Assembly: GCA_964019335.1 (NCBI GenBank)
Contig: OZ025660.1
Location: 682,001-746,000 of the forward strand
Length of the DNA stretch: 64,000 bases
DNA from: Diplonema japonicum
Lineage: Eukaryota; Euglenozoa; Diplonemea; Diplonemida; Diplonemidae
Direction: 5' to 3'
Of this stretch, positions 21,887 to 32,748 are shown in pieces (position 1 is the stretch's first letter; each line of letters begins with the position of its first letter). Under the pieces are notes generated by a model. The model was not told the DNA's origin. It searched no databases and worked only from the letters and a program-made list of their open reading frames with translations. A program made the position numbers and the translations under genes.

Positions 21887-23516
21887 TTCCTCTTTAAAAA
21901 AAAAGGTTTTTTTTTAATATTTCTTATTTTATTGTGTGTGTGTGTTTCTCTGGCGATACCATTGTCTATGAAATAATAATAATAATAAAATTTCAAGGAG
22001 GGGCAGGGTTGGGCGAATAAAAGAAGAAGAAAAAAAAGAAGGGAAAAGAAAAAAAGAAGGAAGAAGGGGAGGAAAGTGAGGGTAAAGGCAGGATTAGGGA
22101 TGTGGGAAAAAAAAAAATCAAAGAGGGGTGGGGGCGTGTTTGGGAGGAACAAAGGGTGGTGAGAAGGATGAAGGGAACCGAAAAAAAAAGAGAGAGAGAG
22201 TTTAAAGAAAAGAGTAGTGAGTTGCAACGCATGTTAAGGAAAGGAAGGGGAAAAAAAAATTGGGGGTGAACTAAAAGAAACGTGGTTTTCAGTACCAAAG
22301 TTCTTAAGCGACAAACAAGTTAAATCACGGCAACGCATGTTCCTTGTGCGCGTTCCTTAGGTATTTTCTACCGGTTCTTAAAGTCCAACCCTAATTTTTT
22401 TTTTCTCGTATTTCCCTGGGTTTCCTCTCTCCCCTGTTACTTTTTTTTTTCTCCTTCAAAATTTATCTGACTACTCAACCAGCAACTTGGCCTCCACAAC
22501 AGTTATTATTATTTTTTGTATTCTTTACTATTTTGAAAAAGTAGTTCTTTCATTTTCGTCTTTTTTTTTTTTTTTTTTTGCTCAATTTGTAAAATAACAG
22601 CCACAACAATTAGAAATACAAGTGGGTATTATCCACCAATACTACTTTAAATAAAAAATAAAAAAAAAGAAAATAAAAAAATCGAAAAAAAAAAAAGAAT
22701 GGGAACAGGAAAGAGGGGGATGTGATCAACTATTGTGGAGGGGGCGGGGGACCCTTATAAGCAGTTCGTAGAAAAGACCCTTTTTTTTTCTTTTTTTTTT
22801 TCTTTGTTCCGATGGATAGAAACAGAGCAGACAGAAAAGAGAACAAAAGGCTTAAGCCATTCCCTCTTTCCTCCCCCCTTCGTAATTCTTTAGGCCATCA
22901 CAACAAAAATGTGGCTCAGCGACATTAGCTGCTTTGGATTGGGTGGCAATATTTGTGGGTATGGAAAAAAAAAATGAGGCTGGGGGTGGATGAGTTTCAG
23001 AGTAATTAAATACCCCAAAGGGGGGGGGGAGGGGTGAAAAAAAGGAATAAAAGGTTTAAAAAAATTGAAAATAAACAATAGGCCGTCTTTCTATAAGTCC
23101 TTGTGGAGTCGGTCAAGGAACACAAATAAAATAAAAGTAAAAAGAAAAGAACGCACAAAAAACTGATTGCGGAGTCGTGGTCAGCACCGACTCACTCAAA
23201 AAAAGCATCGCATAACAATAAACATAACAAACTATAGACTGAGGTACCCTCCCCTCAGTCACGTTCCGTGTTACAGTAAAGGTCAGCCAATGGGAAGTTA
23301 ACCAGTAACATGACCATTACTATTATAAAGAAAAAAAAAAGAGAATAAAAAGGTTAAAAAAAAGAAGGGATAGGGGGGGGGGGGGGGGGGGGGAAGAACC
23401 TAGATAAGGAAACAGCCTATGGTTTACAACAACTAAAACAACTTTTTTCTTTCTCCCATGATCTTGTCTGTATTTACTTTCTTCTCATCGTCATCACCCA
23501 TTGTAGCCATTGTGGT
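21887..23516. other. Intergenic, low-complexity
   Basis: No gene seen. Weak hairpins near 23164-23193 (GAGTCG...CGACTC) and 23238-23259 (GACTGAGG...CCTCAGTC) lie downstream of lectin copy 1. Confidence 0.55.
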
Positions 23517-25187
23517 CTAGTTGAACTTCGTGGGGGCGCAGTTACCGATGCATTGGTTCGGCTTGCTACCAGTCGGGGTGTGCCTGATGCGGGGGCACCA
23601 GTCGCTGATGCACTTGTCGTCGATCCAGGCGCAGGTGTTGGAGGCGACGCAGGTGTCCTCGCGGTTCTGCTCCTCACAGGCGACTGCGTTGTTGGAGCCC
23701 CAGATGGCTACGTGGACGAGCTCCCCCTCGATGGTGGGGAGGTCGTAGGTCTCGCCTGACGCGAGCTGCTTGTGGAAGGCGACCATGTGGTAGTTCTCGG
23801 CGACGAAGGAGAACCTCGGAGCGCAGCTCCCGGCGACCCAGCCGTCCGCGGGGAGGAGCCCCGTGAGCTTCCCGTTGGTCTCCCTGCTGCAAGGGGGGCA
23901 GTGGTAGGTTGTCACGTAGAAGTCGCAGGGGGCACCCTCGCAGTTGAACGGGCACTTCAGTCGGAAGGAGGTCCCCTCGGGGACGGGCTCGTTCTGGTCC
24001 GGGAGGAACACCTTTGCCCCAGCCTGCTTGTAGACCTGCGGGATCTGCGTGAGGCGCACCGTCGCCTCGTCCACGGTCCACCCCATCATCCCCTCGGTGA
24101 TGGCGACACCGTCGATCTTCGACACGATCCCCGACTTCGGGACCAGGTAGGCCTCAACCTCCGCACTGGGGGGGCACGTGTCGTACAAGAGGATGGACTT
24201 CGACATGTAGTTGTACGGCATGCACAGGTTCCCGACACCACCCCACTCGCACATGAACCCGTCCATCGTGTGCACGATCGGGTAGTCGTTCCAGTTCCCG
24301 TCCGCGTAGAAGTGCCCGTAGTCCTCTCCGGCGGTCGTGCACAGCCCCGGGCAGTCGTGGCGGTACTCATTCGGCTCGCCCGGGGCCCAGTTCGTGTAGG
24401 AGTTCGCGGCGGGTGTGAACCCTCCGTTCTGGTGCCCGATGAGGGTGCCCCCGTTGCACTCGCTGCCCCCGCACCCGTCGAAGGTGTGTGTGATCGGCTC
24501 CATCTTGCACGCGGACCTCGATGCCCCTGTCTTCGACGTGTCGTACCCGTTGGCCCCTGGGCACCCCTCGGGACCCGTCATCCAGCGCCACGTCCCTTCT
24601 GTCCCGGCATCCGAGGCTCCCATCCAACCCCTTCCGGTGAGCTTCGACTTCGCGATGTCCTGCTCCCCCTGCGACGAGATGGTCATGAGGTACCCCACGA
24701 GGCCCAGGATGTCGTTCGACTCGTCTGCGCACTTCGCCTGCGCGTCGATCCACGAGTGCTTCCCCTTCACGTAGTCGTAGAAGTGGTGGTTCTTCCTGCT
24801 GAAGAGTCCGTGCCCGTAGTTCATGATGAGCTCGCGCATCTTCGCGCTCGACGAGGTTGTCTTGAACTCCACGTTCGCGAGGGCCGCACCGTAGGTTGCG
24901 ATCGTCGCCTTCCCCGTGAGGTACAGGATCCCCTTCTCCCCGTCGAACTCGGTGACGATGTCCTTCGCGTTGCACCCGGTGCACTGCAGGAAGTCCTTCC
25001 CCTTCTCGTACCCGCCCTCGATGTGGATCGCCCCTCCCCTGATCTCCGTGTCGCAGTCGCACCCGTCCGTGAACGGGATCTTCGCGCACTGGTCCTCGTC
25101 CCCGAAGGGAGACACCCACTGGTTGATCTTGTACGTCCCGTCCGCAGCAACAGCGGCCACCAGGCCGAGCATCATCATCGTCCTCAT
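23517..25187 (-). CDS. Secreted C-type lectin-domain protein, copy 1
   Basis: 556 aa, one exon. Start chosen at MRTMMMLGLVAAVAADG, a clear signal peptide; the longer frame upstream is only poly-Phe/Lys from homopolymers. Residues about 85-140 (GILYLTGKATIATYGAAL...HHFYDYVKG) resemble the Ig/cadherin-like lead-in found before CTLDs in large marine surface proteins. The C-type lectin domain spans about 130-316: SWIDAQAKC, the WIG-like GWMGASDAGTEGTWRW, the EPN motif at 271-273 (mannose-type Ca site), WND at 299-301 and FMCEW. So calcium-dependent mannose or glucose binding is likely. The C-terminal 240 residues are Cys-rich (PFNCEGAPCDF, CHCPPC-like, and a PSI-like end CVASNTCAWIDDKC) with no family I can name. 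Only this copy has its own separate downstream flank. Confidence 0.93.
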   Translation of the reverse strand: MRTMMMLGLVAAVAADGTYKINQWVSPFGDEDQCAKIPFTDGCDCDTEIRGGAIHIEGGYEKGKDFLQCTGCNAKDIVTEFDGEKGILYLTGKATIATYGAALANVEFKTTSSSAKMRELIMNYGHGLFSRKNHHFYDYVKGKHSWIDAQAKCADESNDILGLVGYLMTISSQGEQDIAKSKLTGRGWMGASDAGTEGTWRWMTGPEGCPGANGYDTSKTGASRSACKMEPITHTFDGCGGSECNGGTLIGHQNGGFTPAANSYTNWAPGEPNEYRHDCPGLCTTAGEDYGHFYADGNWNDYPIVHTMDGFMCEWGGVGNLCMPYNYMSKSILLYDTCPPSAEVEAYLVPKSGIVSKIDGVAITEGMMGWTVDEATVRLTQIPQVYKQAGAKVFLPDQNEPVPEGTSFRLKCPFNCEGAPCDFYVTTYHCPPCSRETNGKLTGLLPADGWVAGSCAPRFSFVAENYHMVAFHKQLASGETYDLPTIEGELVHVAIWGSNNAVACEEQNREDTCVASNTCAWIDDKCISDWCPRIRHTPTGSKPNQCIGNCAPTKFN

Positions 25188-25701
25188 TGTTATTTCTTTT
25201 TTTTTTTTTTTTTGAGAAAAAGAAAAAAAAAATGGCCTGTAGGAGAGAATATAGTGTCGAGGTGAAGGTGGTTGAAAAAAAAAAAAAAAAAAAAAAAAAA
25301 ACAAAAAAACAAAAATAAATAAAGTGAAAGGGACCCTTCCCCAAAGAGAAGAGACACCGTTGTTTTTTTATTATTATTTTTTTGTTATTATTATTATTTT
25401 TTTTTTTTTAAAACAAAGCATGCTCTTCGCGCGGAGCGGTTGTGAGTGATTTTGACGAAAAGCTGGCCTTCACCCCCCCAGCAGTTGCTGTTCGTCACCT
25501 TACTCTTGGTTCTTATTGTGTATTTGAATGAGTTTTTTTTTTTTTTTTTTTTTTTTTGTTTTTTGTTTTTTGTTTCCATCGTCTTTTTTTTTTCCTTTTT
25601 TTTTTACAGACTAATGTACTACTGTAAATCGATTGGAGACAAAAGAAATTCTAATCACTTCTCGAATGAATAGAAAAAGTATATTTGACTCAAATTCTAA
25701 A

Positions 25702-25734
<33 letters not shown>

Positions 25735-26019
25735 CAACCATCTCCTGCTGGACCGAAGCTGAGCTTGCGATAAAAAAAAGAAAGGAATAATGAAAAAAAC
25801 TTGACAAAAGGAAGAAAAGAAAAGGTAATGTCGGAGGGAGAGAGAGGGAGAAATGAAGAGATGAAGAAAAAATTCTCATCGTTAAACGCAAAATAAACAG
25901 GATTTAAAAAGGTGAGATATAAATATTATTAAAGGGAACACCAATATGATCCTCCCTTTTTAAAATTCTTCATTATTCTATTGCTTTTTACCTGTTGCTG
26001 GGGGGTTGTGGGTTTTCTT

Positions 26020-26056
<37 letters not shown>

Positions 26057-26654
26057 TTTTTGTTTTTGTTTCCAATACTACGTTATCTGTACCGCAGTGT
26101 TATGTATTTGTCATAAAAAAGAAAAGGTGTCTTTGAAGGGAATCTGAAGTATGTGACAGAATCGCCTGACGACAATCAACCCATCAAAAAAACAAAAAAA
26201 AAAAAAAAAACAAAAAAAAAAAGAAATGATTCTGTTAAGAACATTCAATGTGAAGAATGCCATTAAATCATGCTAAAAAAAACAAAAAAAAAAAAATAAT
26301 AATAATAAAACACACAGGACCCAATTAATTAAATCTGTTTTAGCTCTCGTTTCTCGTTGTTCTGGAGGCCCCAGCCCGCCTCGAGTTTCCCACGACATTA
26401 GGTTGGATTGCCTTGAGGACAGCGGCGGCTGGAGAGCAAGCGAGAGAAAGCTCGATAAAATTTCAGTGCTACTGAGAAAAAAAAAAAATAAAGGAAAAAG
26501 ATAAGTGGTCGGTTTTTGGGGAGGGGGAGAGGAGGAGAAATGGAGTGGAGTGGAGACCAACCTCGAGCCCGAACCTTCTGTTATGTTTTCCGGGGAAAAA
26601 AAAAAAATAGATAGAAGCAGGCAGCAAAGGTTGGTTTACACTATATTCGATTCC

Positions 26655-26689
<35 letters not shown>

Positions 26690-27279
26690 CTCTTCTTCTT
26701 CTTCTTTTTTCTTGTAAATCGAATCAATAAATAAAGCTCTTCGCACGTGGAGAAGGAGAACGAAATCAAGAAAAAAGAAGAAGGCGATATTCAAAGGTAA
26801 GCCCCCCCACTTGAGGACCATATGCCCTTGAAAGTGAGCTGTATGACCCGCATGTCCGTCTAGCCATTTAACACCAATACTTCTGCGGGGAAAGGAATAT
26901 CATAAGATCATTACAGGTTGGTGCTGCAAGAAATTAAAGGCAGCTTTTTAATTTGAGTAAAAGAAAGAAGAAAAACTGGGGTGTTTCTTTTTTTTTTTTT
27001 TTTTTTTTTTTTTCCCCTTCTTTTCCCCCTTCAGAATTAAATGTTGCTGGACGGTGGTGTCAAAGAAAGAAAGAAAGAAGAAGAAGAAAACACATAGCCT
27101 TTCCATCGCAAGCAGCAGTTTCGACCAAGAGAGAGAGAGAGAGGAAATGTTGCCGCTACGCCTTTTTCGTTGAATGAAGAAAAGGTTGTTTTGGGTGTTT
27201 TCTTATCGTGGCCTCCACAACACACACACGAGAATTATCTTTATTTCGAACTATTTTCCACCCAACCCTCCCCTCGTCA
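25188..27279. repeat. Lectin inter-gene spacer, unit 1
   Basis: About 2.1 kb upstream of lectin copy 1 and downstream of copy 2, repeated in unit 2 at 28951-31044. No gene; homopolymers, a purine-rich block (27060-27090) and a GA run (27129-27142). It must contain any promoter and processing signals between the tandem genes. Confidence 0.85.
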
Positions 27280-28950
27280 CTAGTTGAACTTCGTGGGGGC
27301 GCAGTTACCGATGCATTGGTTCGGCTTGCTACCAGTCGGGGTGTGCCTGATGCGGGGGCACCAGTCGCTGATGCACTTGTCGTCGATCCAGGCGCAGGTG
27401 TTGGAGGCGACGCAGGTGTCCTCGCGGTTCTGCTCCTCACAGGCGACTGCGTTGTTGGAGCCCCAGATGGCTACGTGGACGAGCTCCCCCTCGATGGTGG
27501 GGAGGTCGTAGGTCTCGCCTGACGCGAGCTGCTTGTGGAAGGCGACCATGTGGTAGTTCTCGGCGACGAAGGAGAACCTCGGAGCGCAGCTCCCGGCGAC
27601 CCAGCCGTCCGCGGGGAGGAGCCCCGTGAGCTTCCCGTTGGTCTCCCTGCTGCAAGGGGGGCAGTGGTAGGTTGTCACGTAGAAGTCGCAGGGGGCACCC
27701 TCGCAGTTGAACGGGCACTTCAGTCGGAAGGAGGTCCCCTCGGGGACGGGCTCGTTCTGGTCCGGGAGGAACACCTTTGCCCCAGCCTGCTTGTAGACCT
27801 GCGGGATCTGCGTGAGGCGCACCGTCGCCTCGTCCACGGTCCACCCCATCATCCCCTCGGTGATGGCGACACCGTCGATCTTCGACACGATCCCCGACTT
27901 CGGGACCAGGTAGGCCTCAACCTCCGCACTGGGGGGGCACGTGTCGTACAAGAGGATGGACTTCGACATGTAGTTGTACGGCATGCACAGGTTCCCGACA
28001 CCACCCCACTCGCACATGAACCCGTCCATCGTGTGCACGATCGGGTAGTCGTTCCAGTTCCCGTCCGCGTAGAAGTGCCCGTAGTCCTCTCCGGCGGTCG
28101 TGCACAGCCCCGGGCAGTCGTGGCGGTACTCATTCGGCTCGCCCGGGGCCCAGTTCGTGTAGGAGTTCGCGGCGGGTGTGAACCCTCCGTTCTGGTGCCC
28201 GATGAGGGTGCCCCCGTTGCACTCGCTGCCCCCGCACCCGTCGAAGGTGTGTGTGATCGGCTCCATCTTGCACGCGGACCTCGATGCCCCTGTCTTCGAC
28301 GTGTCGTACCCGTTGGCCCCTGGGCACCCCTCGGGACCCGTCATCCAGCGCCACGTCCCTTCTGTCCCGGCATCCGAGGCTCCCATCCAACCCCTTCCGG
28401 TGAGCTTCGACTTCGCGATGTCCTGCTCCCCCTGCGACGAGATGGTCATGAGGTACCCCACGAGGCCCAGGATGTCGTTCGACTCGTCTGCGCACTTCGC
28501 CTGCGCGTCGATCCACGAGTGCTTCCCCTTCACGTAGTCGTAGAAGTGGTGGTTCTTCCTGCTGAAGAGTCCGTGCCCGTAGTTCATGATGAGCTCGCGC
28601 ATCTTCGCGCTCGACGAGGTTGTCTTGAACTCCACGTTCGCGAGGGCCGCACCGTAGGTTGCGATCGTCGCCTTCCCCGTGAGGTACAGGATCCCCTTCT
28701 CCCCGTCGAACTCGGTGACGATGTCCTTCGCGTTGCACCCGGTGCACTGCAGGAAGTCCTTCCCCTTCTCGTACCCGCCCTCGATGTGGATCGCCCCTCC
28801 CCTGATCTCCGTGTCGCAGTCGCACCCGTCCGTGAACGGGATCTTCGCGCACTGGTCCTCGTCCCCGAAGGGAGACACCCACTGGTTGATCTTGTACGTC
28901 CCGTCCGCAGCAACAGCGGCCACCAGGCCGAGCATCATCATCGTCCTCAT
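27280..28950 (-). CDS. Secreted C-type lectin-domain protein, copy 2
   Basis: 556 aa, the translated product identical to copy 1 over its full length, including signal peptide, EPN and WND motifs. Its 5' spacer is shared with copy 1. Its 3' flank (GTGAC next to the stop on the coding strand) differs from copy 1 because it is the repeated spacer. Function as for copy 1: a probable extracellular or surface calcium-dependent glycan binder. Confidence 0.93.
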   Translation of the reverse strand: MRTMMMLGLVAAVAADGTYKINQWVSPFGDEDQCAKIPFTDGCDCDTEIRGGAIHIEGGYEKGKDFLQCTGCNAKDIVTEFDGEKGILYLTGKATIATYGAALANVEFKTTSSSAKMRELIMNYGHGLFSRKNHHFYDYVKGKHSWIDAQAKCADESNDILGLVGYLMTISSQGEQDIAKSKLTGRGWMGASDAGTEGTWRWMTGPEGCPGANGYDTSKTGASRSACKMEPITHTFDGCGGSECNGGTLIGHQNGGFTPAANSYTNWAPGEPNEYRHDCPGLCTTAGEDYGHFYADGNWNDYPIVHTMDGFMCEWGGVGNLCMPYNYMSKSILLYDTCPPSAEVEAYLVPKSGIVSKIDGVAITEGMMGWTVDEATVRLTQIPQVYKQAGAKVFLPDQNEPVPEGTSFRLKCPFNCEGAPCDFYVTTYHCPPCSRETNGKLTGLLPADGWVAGSCAPRFSFVAENYHMVAFHKQLASGETYDLPTIEGELVHVAIWGSNNAVACEEQNREDTCVASNTCAWIDDKCISDWCPRIRHTPTGSKPNQCIGNCAPTKFN

Positions 28951-29464
28951 TGTTATTTCTTTTTTTTTTTTTTTTTGAGAAAAAGAAAAAAAAAATGGCC
29001 TGTAGGAGAGAATATAGTGTCGAGGTGAAGGTGGTTGAAAAAAAAAAAAAAAAAAAAAAAAAAACAAAAAAACAAAAATAAATAAAGTGAAAGGGACCCT
29101 TCCCCAAAGAGAAGAGACACCGTTGTTTTTTTATTATTATTTTTTTGTTATTATTATTATTTTTTTTTTTTTAAAACAAAGCATGCTCTTCGCGCGGAGC
29201 GGTTGTGAGTGATTTTGACGAAAAGCTGGCCTTCACCCCCCCAGCAGTTGCTGTTCGTCACCTTACTCTTGGTTCTTATTGTGTATTTGAATGAGTTTTT
29301 TTTTTTTTTTTTTTTTTTTTGTTTTTTGTTTTTTGTTTCCATCGTCTTTTTTTTTTCCTTTTTTTTTTACAGACTAATGTACTACTGTAAATCGATTGGA
29401 GACAAAAGAAATTCTAATCACTTCTCGAATGAATAGAAAAAGTATATTTGACTCAAATTCTAAA

Positions 29465-29497
<33 letters not shown>

Positions 29498-29782
29498 CAA
29501 CCATCTCCTGCTGGACCGAAGCTGAGCTTGCGATAAAAAAAAGAAAGGAATAATGAAAAAAACTTGACAAAAGGAAGAAAAGAAAAGGTAATGTCGGAGG
29601 GAGAGAGAGGGAGAAATGAAGAGATGAAGAAAAAATTCTCATCGTTAAACGCAAAATAAACAGGATTTAAAAAGGTGAGATATAAATATTATTAAAGGGA
29701 ACACCAATATGATCCTCCCTTTTTAAAATTCTTCATTATTCTATTGCTTTTTACCTGTTGCTGGGGGGTTGTGGGTTTTCTT

Positions 29783-29819
<37 letters not shown>

Positions 29820-30417
29820 TTTTTGTTTTTGTTTCCAATACTACGTTATCTGTACCGCAGTGTTATGTATTTGTCATAAAAAAGAAAAGGTGTCTTTGAA
29901 GGGAATCTGAAGTATGTGACAGAATCGCCTGACGACAATCAACCCATCAAAAAAACAAAAAAAAAAAAAAAAACAAAAAAAAAAAGAAATGATTCTGTTA
30001 AGAACATTCAATGTGAAGAATGCCATTAAATCATGCTAAAAAAAACAAAAAAAAAAAAATAATAATAATAAAACACACAGGACCCAATTAATTAAATCTG
30101 TTTTAGCTCTCGTTTCTCGTTGTTCTGGAGGCCCCAGCCCGCCTCGAGTTTCCCACGACATTAGGTTGGATTGCCTTGAGGACAGCGGCGGCTGGAGAGC
30201 AAGCGAGAGAAAGCTCGATAAAATTTCAGTGCTACTGAGAAAAAAAAAAAATAAAGGAAAAAGATAAGTGGTCGGTTTTTGGGGAGGGGGAGAGGAGGAG
30301 AAATGGAGTGGAGTGGAGACCAACCTCGAGCCCGAACCTTCTGTTATGTTTTCCGGGGAAAAAAAAAAAATAGATAGAAGCAGGCAGCAAAGGTTGGTTT
30401 ACACTATATTCGATTCC

Positions 30418-30453
<36 letters not shown>

Positions 30454-31044
30454 CTCTTCTTCTTCTTCTTTTTTCTTGTAAATCGAATCAATAAATAAAG
30501 CTCTTCGCACGTGGAGAAGGAGAACGAAATCAAGAAAAAAGAAGAAGGCGATATTCAAAGGTAAGCCCCCCCACTTGAGGACCATATGCCCTTGAAAGTG
30601 AGCTGTATGACCCGCATGTCCGTCTAGCCATTTAACACCAATACTTCTGCGGGGAAAGGAATATCATAAGATCATTACAGGTTGGTGCTGCAAGAAATTA
30701 AAGGCAGCTTTTTAATTTGAGTAAAAGAAAGAAGAAAAACTGGGGTGTTTCTTTTTTTTTTTTTTTTTTTTTTTTTTTCCCCTTCTTTTCCCCCTTCAGA
30801 ATTAAATGTTGCTGGACGGTGGTGTCAAAGAAAGAAAGAAAGAAGAAGAAGAAAACACATAGCCTTTCCATCGCAAGCAGCAGTTTCGACCAAGAGAGAG
30901 AGAGAGAGGAAATGTTGCCGCTACGCCTTTTTCGTTGAATGAAGAAAAGGTTGTTTTGGGTGTTTTCTTATCGTGGCCTCCACAACACACACACGAGAAT
31001 TATCTTTATTTCGAACTATTTTCCACCCAACCCTCCCCTCGTCA
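28951..31044. repeat. Lectin inter-gene spacer, unit 2
   Basis: Second copy of the 2.1-kb spacer, matching 25188-27279 apart from lengths of homopolymer runs (for example T runs near 29295 and 30422, and a T run at 30753 two bases longer). No gene seen. Confidence 0.85.
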
Positions 31045-32715
31045 CTAGTTGAACTTCGTGGGGGCGCAGTTACCGATGCATTGGTTCGGCTTGCTACCAG
31101 TCGGGGTGTGCCTGATGCGGGGGCACCAGTCGCTGATGCACTTGTCGTCGATCCAGGCGCAGGTGTTGGAGGCGACGCAGGTGTCCTCGCGGTTCTGCTC
31201 CTCACAGGCGACTGCGTTGTTGGAGCCCCAGATGGCTACGTGGACGAGCTCCCCCTCGATGGTGGGGAGGTCGTAGGTCTCGCCTGACGCGAGCTGCTTG
31301 TGGAAGGCGACCATGTGGTAGTTCTCGGCGACGAAGGAGAACCTCGGAGCGCAGCTCCCGGCGACCCAGCCGTCCGCGGGGAGGAGCCCCGTGAGCTTCC
31401 CGTTGGTCTCCCTGCTGCAAGGGGGGCAGTGGTAGGTTGTCACGTAGAAGTCGCAGGGGGCACCCTCGCAGTTGAACGGGCACTTCAGTCGGAAGGAGGT
31501 CCCCTCGGGGACGGGCTCGTTCTGGTCCGGGAGGAACACCTTTGCCCCAGCCTGCTTGTAGACCTGCGGGATCTGCGTGAGGCGCACCGTCGCCTCGTCC
31601 ACGGTCCACCCCATCATCCCCTCGGTGATGGCGACACCGTCGATCTTCGACACGATCCCCGACTTCGGGACCAGGTAGGCCTCAACCTCCGCACTGGGGG
31701 GGCACGTGTCGTACAAGAGGATGGACTTCGACATGTAGTTGTACGGCATGCACAGGTTCCCGACACCACCCCACTCGCACATGAACCCGTCCATCGTGTG
31801 CACGATCGGGTAGTCGTTCCAGTTCCCGTCCGCGTAGAAGTGCCCGTAGTCCTCTCCGGCGGTCGTGCACAGCCCCGGGCAGTCGTGGCGGTACTCATTC
31901 GGCTCGCCCGGGGCCCAGTTCGTGTAGGAGTTCGCGGCGGGTGTGAACCCTCCGTTCTGGTGCCCGATGAGGGTGCCCCCGTTGCACTCGCTGCCCCCGC
32001 ACCCGTCGAAGGTGTGTGTGATCGGCTCCATCTTGCACGCGGACCTCGATGCCCCTGTCTTCGACGTGTCGTACCCGTTGGCCCCTGGGCACCCCTCGGG
32101 ACCCGTCATCCAGCGCCACGTCCCTTCTGTCCCGGCATCCGAGGCTCCCATCCAACCCCTTCCGGTGAGCTTCGACTTCGCGATGTCCTGCTCCCCCTGC
32201 GACGAGATGGTCATGAGGTACCCCACGAGGCCCAGGATGTCGTTCGACTCGTCTGCGCACTTCGCCTGCGCGTCGATCCACGAGTGCTTCCCCTTCACGT
32301 AGTCGTAGAAGTGGTGGTTCTTCCTGCTGAAGAGTCCGTGCCCGTAGTTCATGATGAGCTCGCGCATCTTCGCGCTCGACGAGGTTGTCTTGAACTCCAC
32401 GTTCGCGAGGGCCGCACCGTAGGTTGCGATCGTCGCCTTCCCCGTGAGGTACAGGATCCCCTTCTCCCCGTCGAACTCGGTGACGATGTCCTTCGCGTTG
32501 CACCCGGTGCACTGCAGGAAGTCCTTCCCCTTCTCGTACCCGCCCTCGATGTGGATCGCCCCTCCCCTGATCTCCGTGTCGCAGTCGCACCCGTCCGTGA
32601 ACGGGATCTTCGCGCACTGGTCCTCGTCCCCGAAGGGAGACACCCACTGGTTGATCTTGTACGTCCCGTCCGCAGCAACAGCGGCCACCAGGCCGAGCAT
32701 CATCATCGTCCTCAT
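31045..32715 (-). CDS. Secreted C-type lectin-domain protein, copy 3
   Basis: 556 aa, the same protein as copies 1 and 2. Its upstream region is different: identity ends in the poly-T tract just above the start codon (near 32748), after which unrelated sequence follows. It therefore carries a different promoter or trans-splice context from the other two copies, and is the upstream-most gene of the array in the direction of transcription. Confidence 0.93.
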   Translation of the reverse strand: MRTMMMLGLVAAVAADGTYKINQWVSPFGDEDQCAKIPFTDGCDCDTEIRGGAIHIEGGYEKGKDFLQCTGCNAKDIVTEFDGEKGILYLTGKATIATYGAALANVEFKTTSSSAKMRELIMNYGHGLFSRKNHHFYDYVKGKHSWIDAQAKCADESNDILGLVGYLMTISSQGEQDIAKSKLTGRGWMGASDAGTEGTWRWMTGPEGCPGANGYDTSKTGASRSACKMEPITHTFDGCGGSECNGGTLIGHQNGGFTPAANSYTNWAPGEPNEYRHDCPGLCTTAGEDYGHFYADGNWNDYPIVHTMDGFMCEWGGVGNLCMPYNYMSKSILLYDTCPPSAEVEAYLVPKSGIVSKIDGVAITEGMMGWTVDEATVRLTQIPQVYKQAGAKVFLPDQNEPVPEGTSFRLKCPFNCEGAPCDFYVTTYHCPPCSRETNGKLTGLLPADGWVAGSCAPRFSFVAENYHMVAFHKQLASGETYDLPTIEGELVHVAIWGSNNAVACEEQNREDTCVASNTCAWIDDKCISDWCPRIRHTPTGSKPNQCIGNCAPTKFN

Positions 32716-32748
32716 TGTTATTTCTTTTTTTTTTTTTTTTTTTTGAGA

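Larger units (their letters stand above)
23517..32748. repeat. Tandem array of 2.45 lectin units, 3.76 kb each
   Basis: Unit 1 is 23517-27279 (3763 bp), unit 2 is 27280-31044 (3765 bp), and unit 3 is partial, 31045 to about 32748. Units are practically identical over gene and 2.1-kb upstream spacer; the differences I see are in homopolymer length. The left edge is exactly the stop codon of copy 1 (the CTAGTTGAAC sequence common to all copies starts there) and the right edge lies in a poly-T tract just upstream of the start codon of copy 3. Confidence 0.95.

Noticed and set aside
23772-25265. Long plus-strand open frame opposite lectin copy 1 (also opposite copies 2 and 3)
   Set aside because: It is the antisense shadow of a GC-rich gene; the minus strand gives a signal peptide and a full C-type lectin domain, the plus strand only Val/Arg/Pro-rich sequence.
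25188-25304. Possible longer lectin start with a poly-Phe and poly-Lys N-terminus
   Set aside because: The extension is encoded by homopolymers, is lost in copy 3, and would bury the signal peptide.
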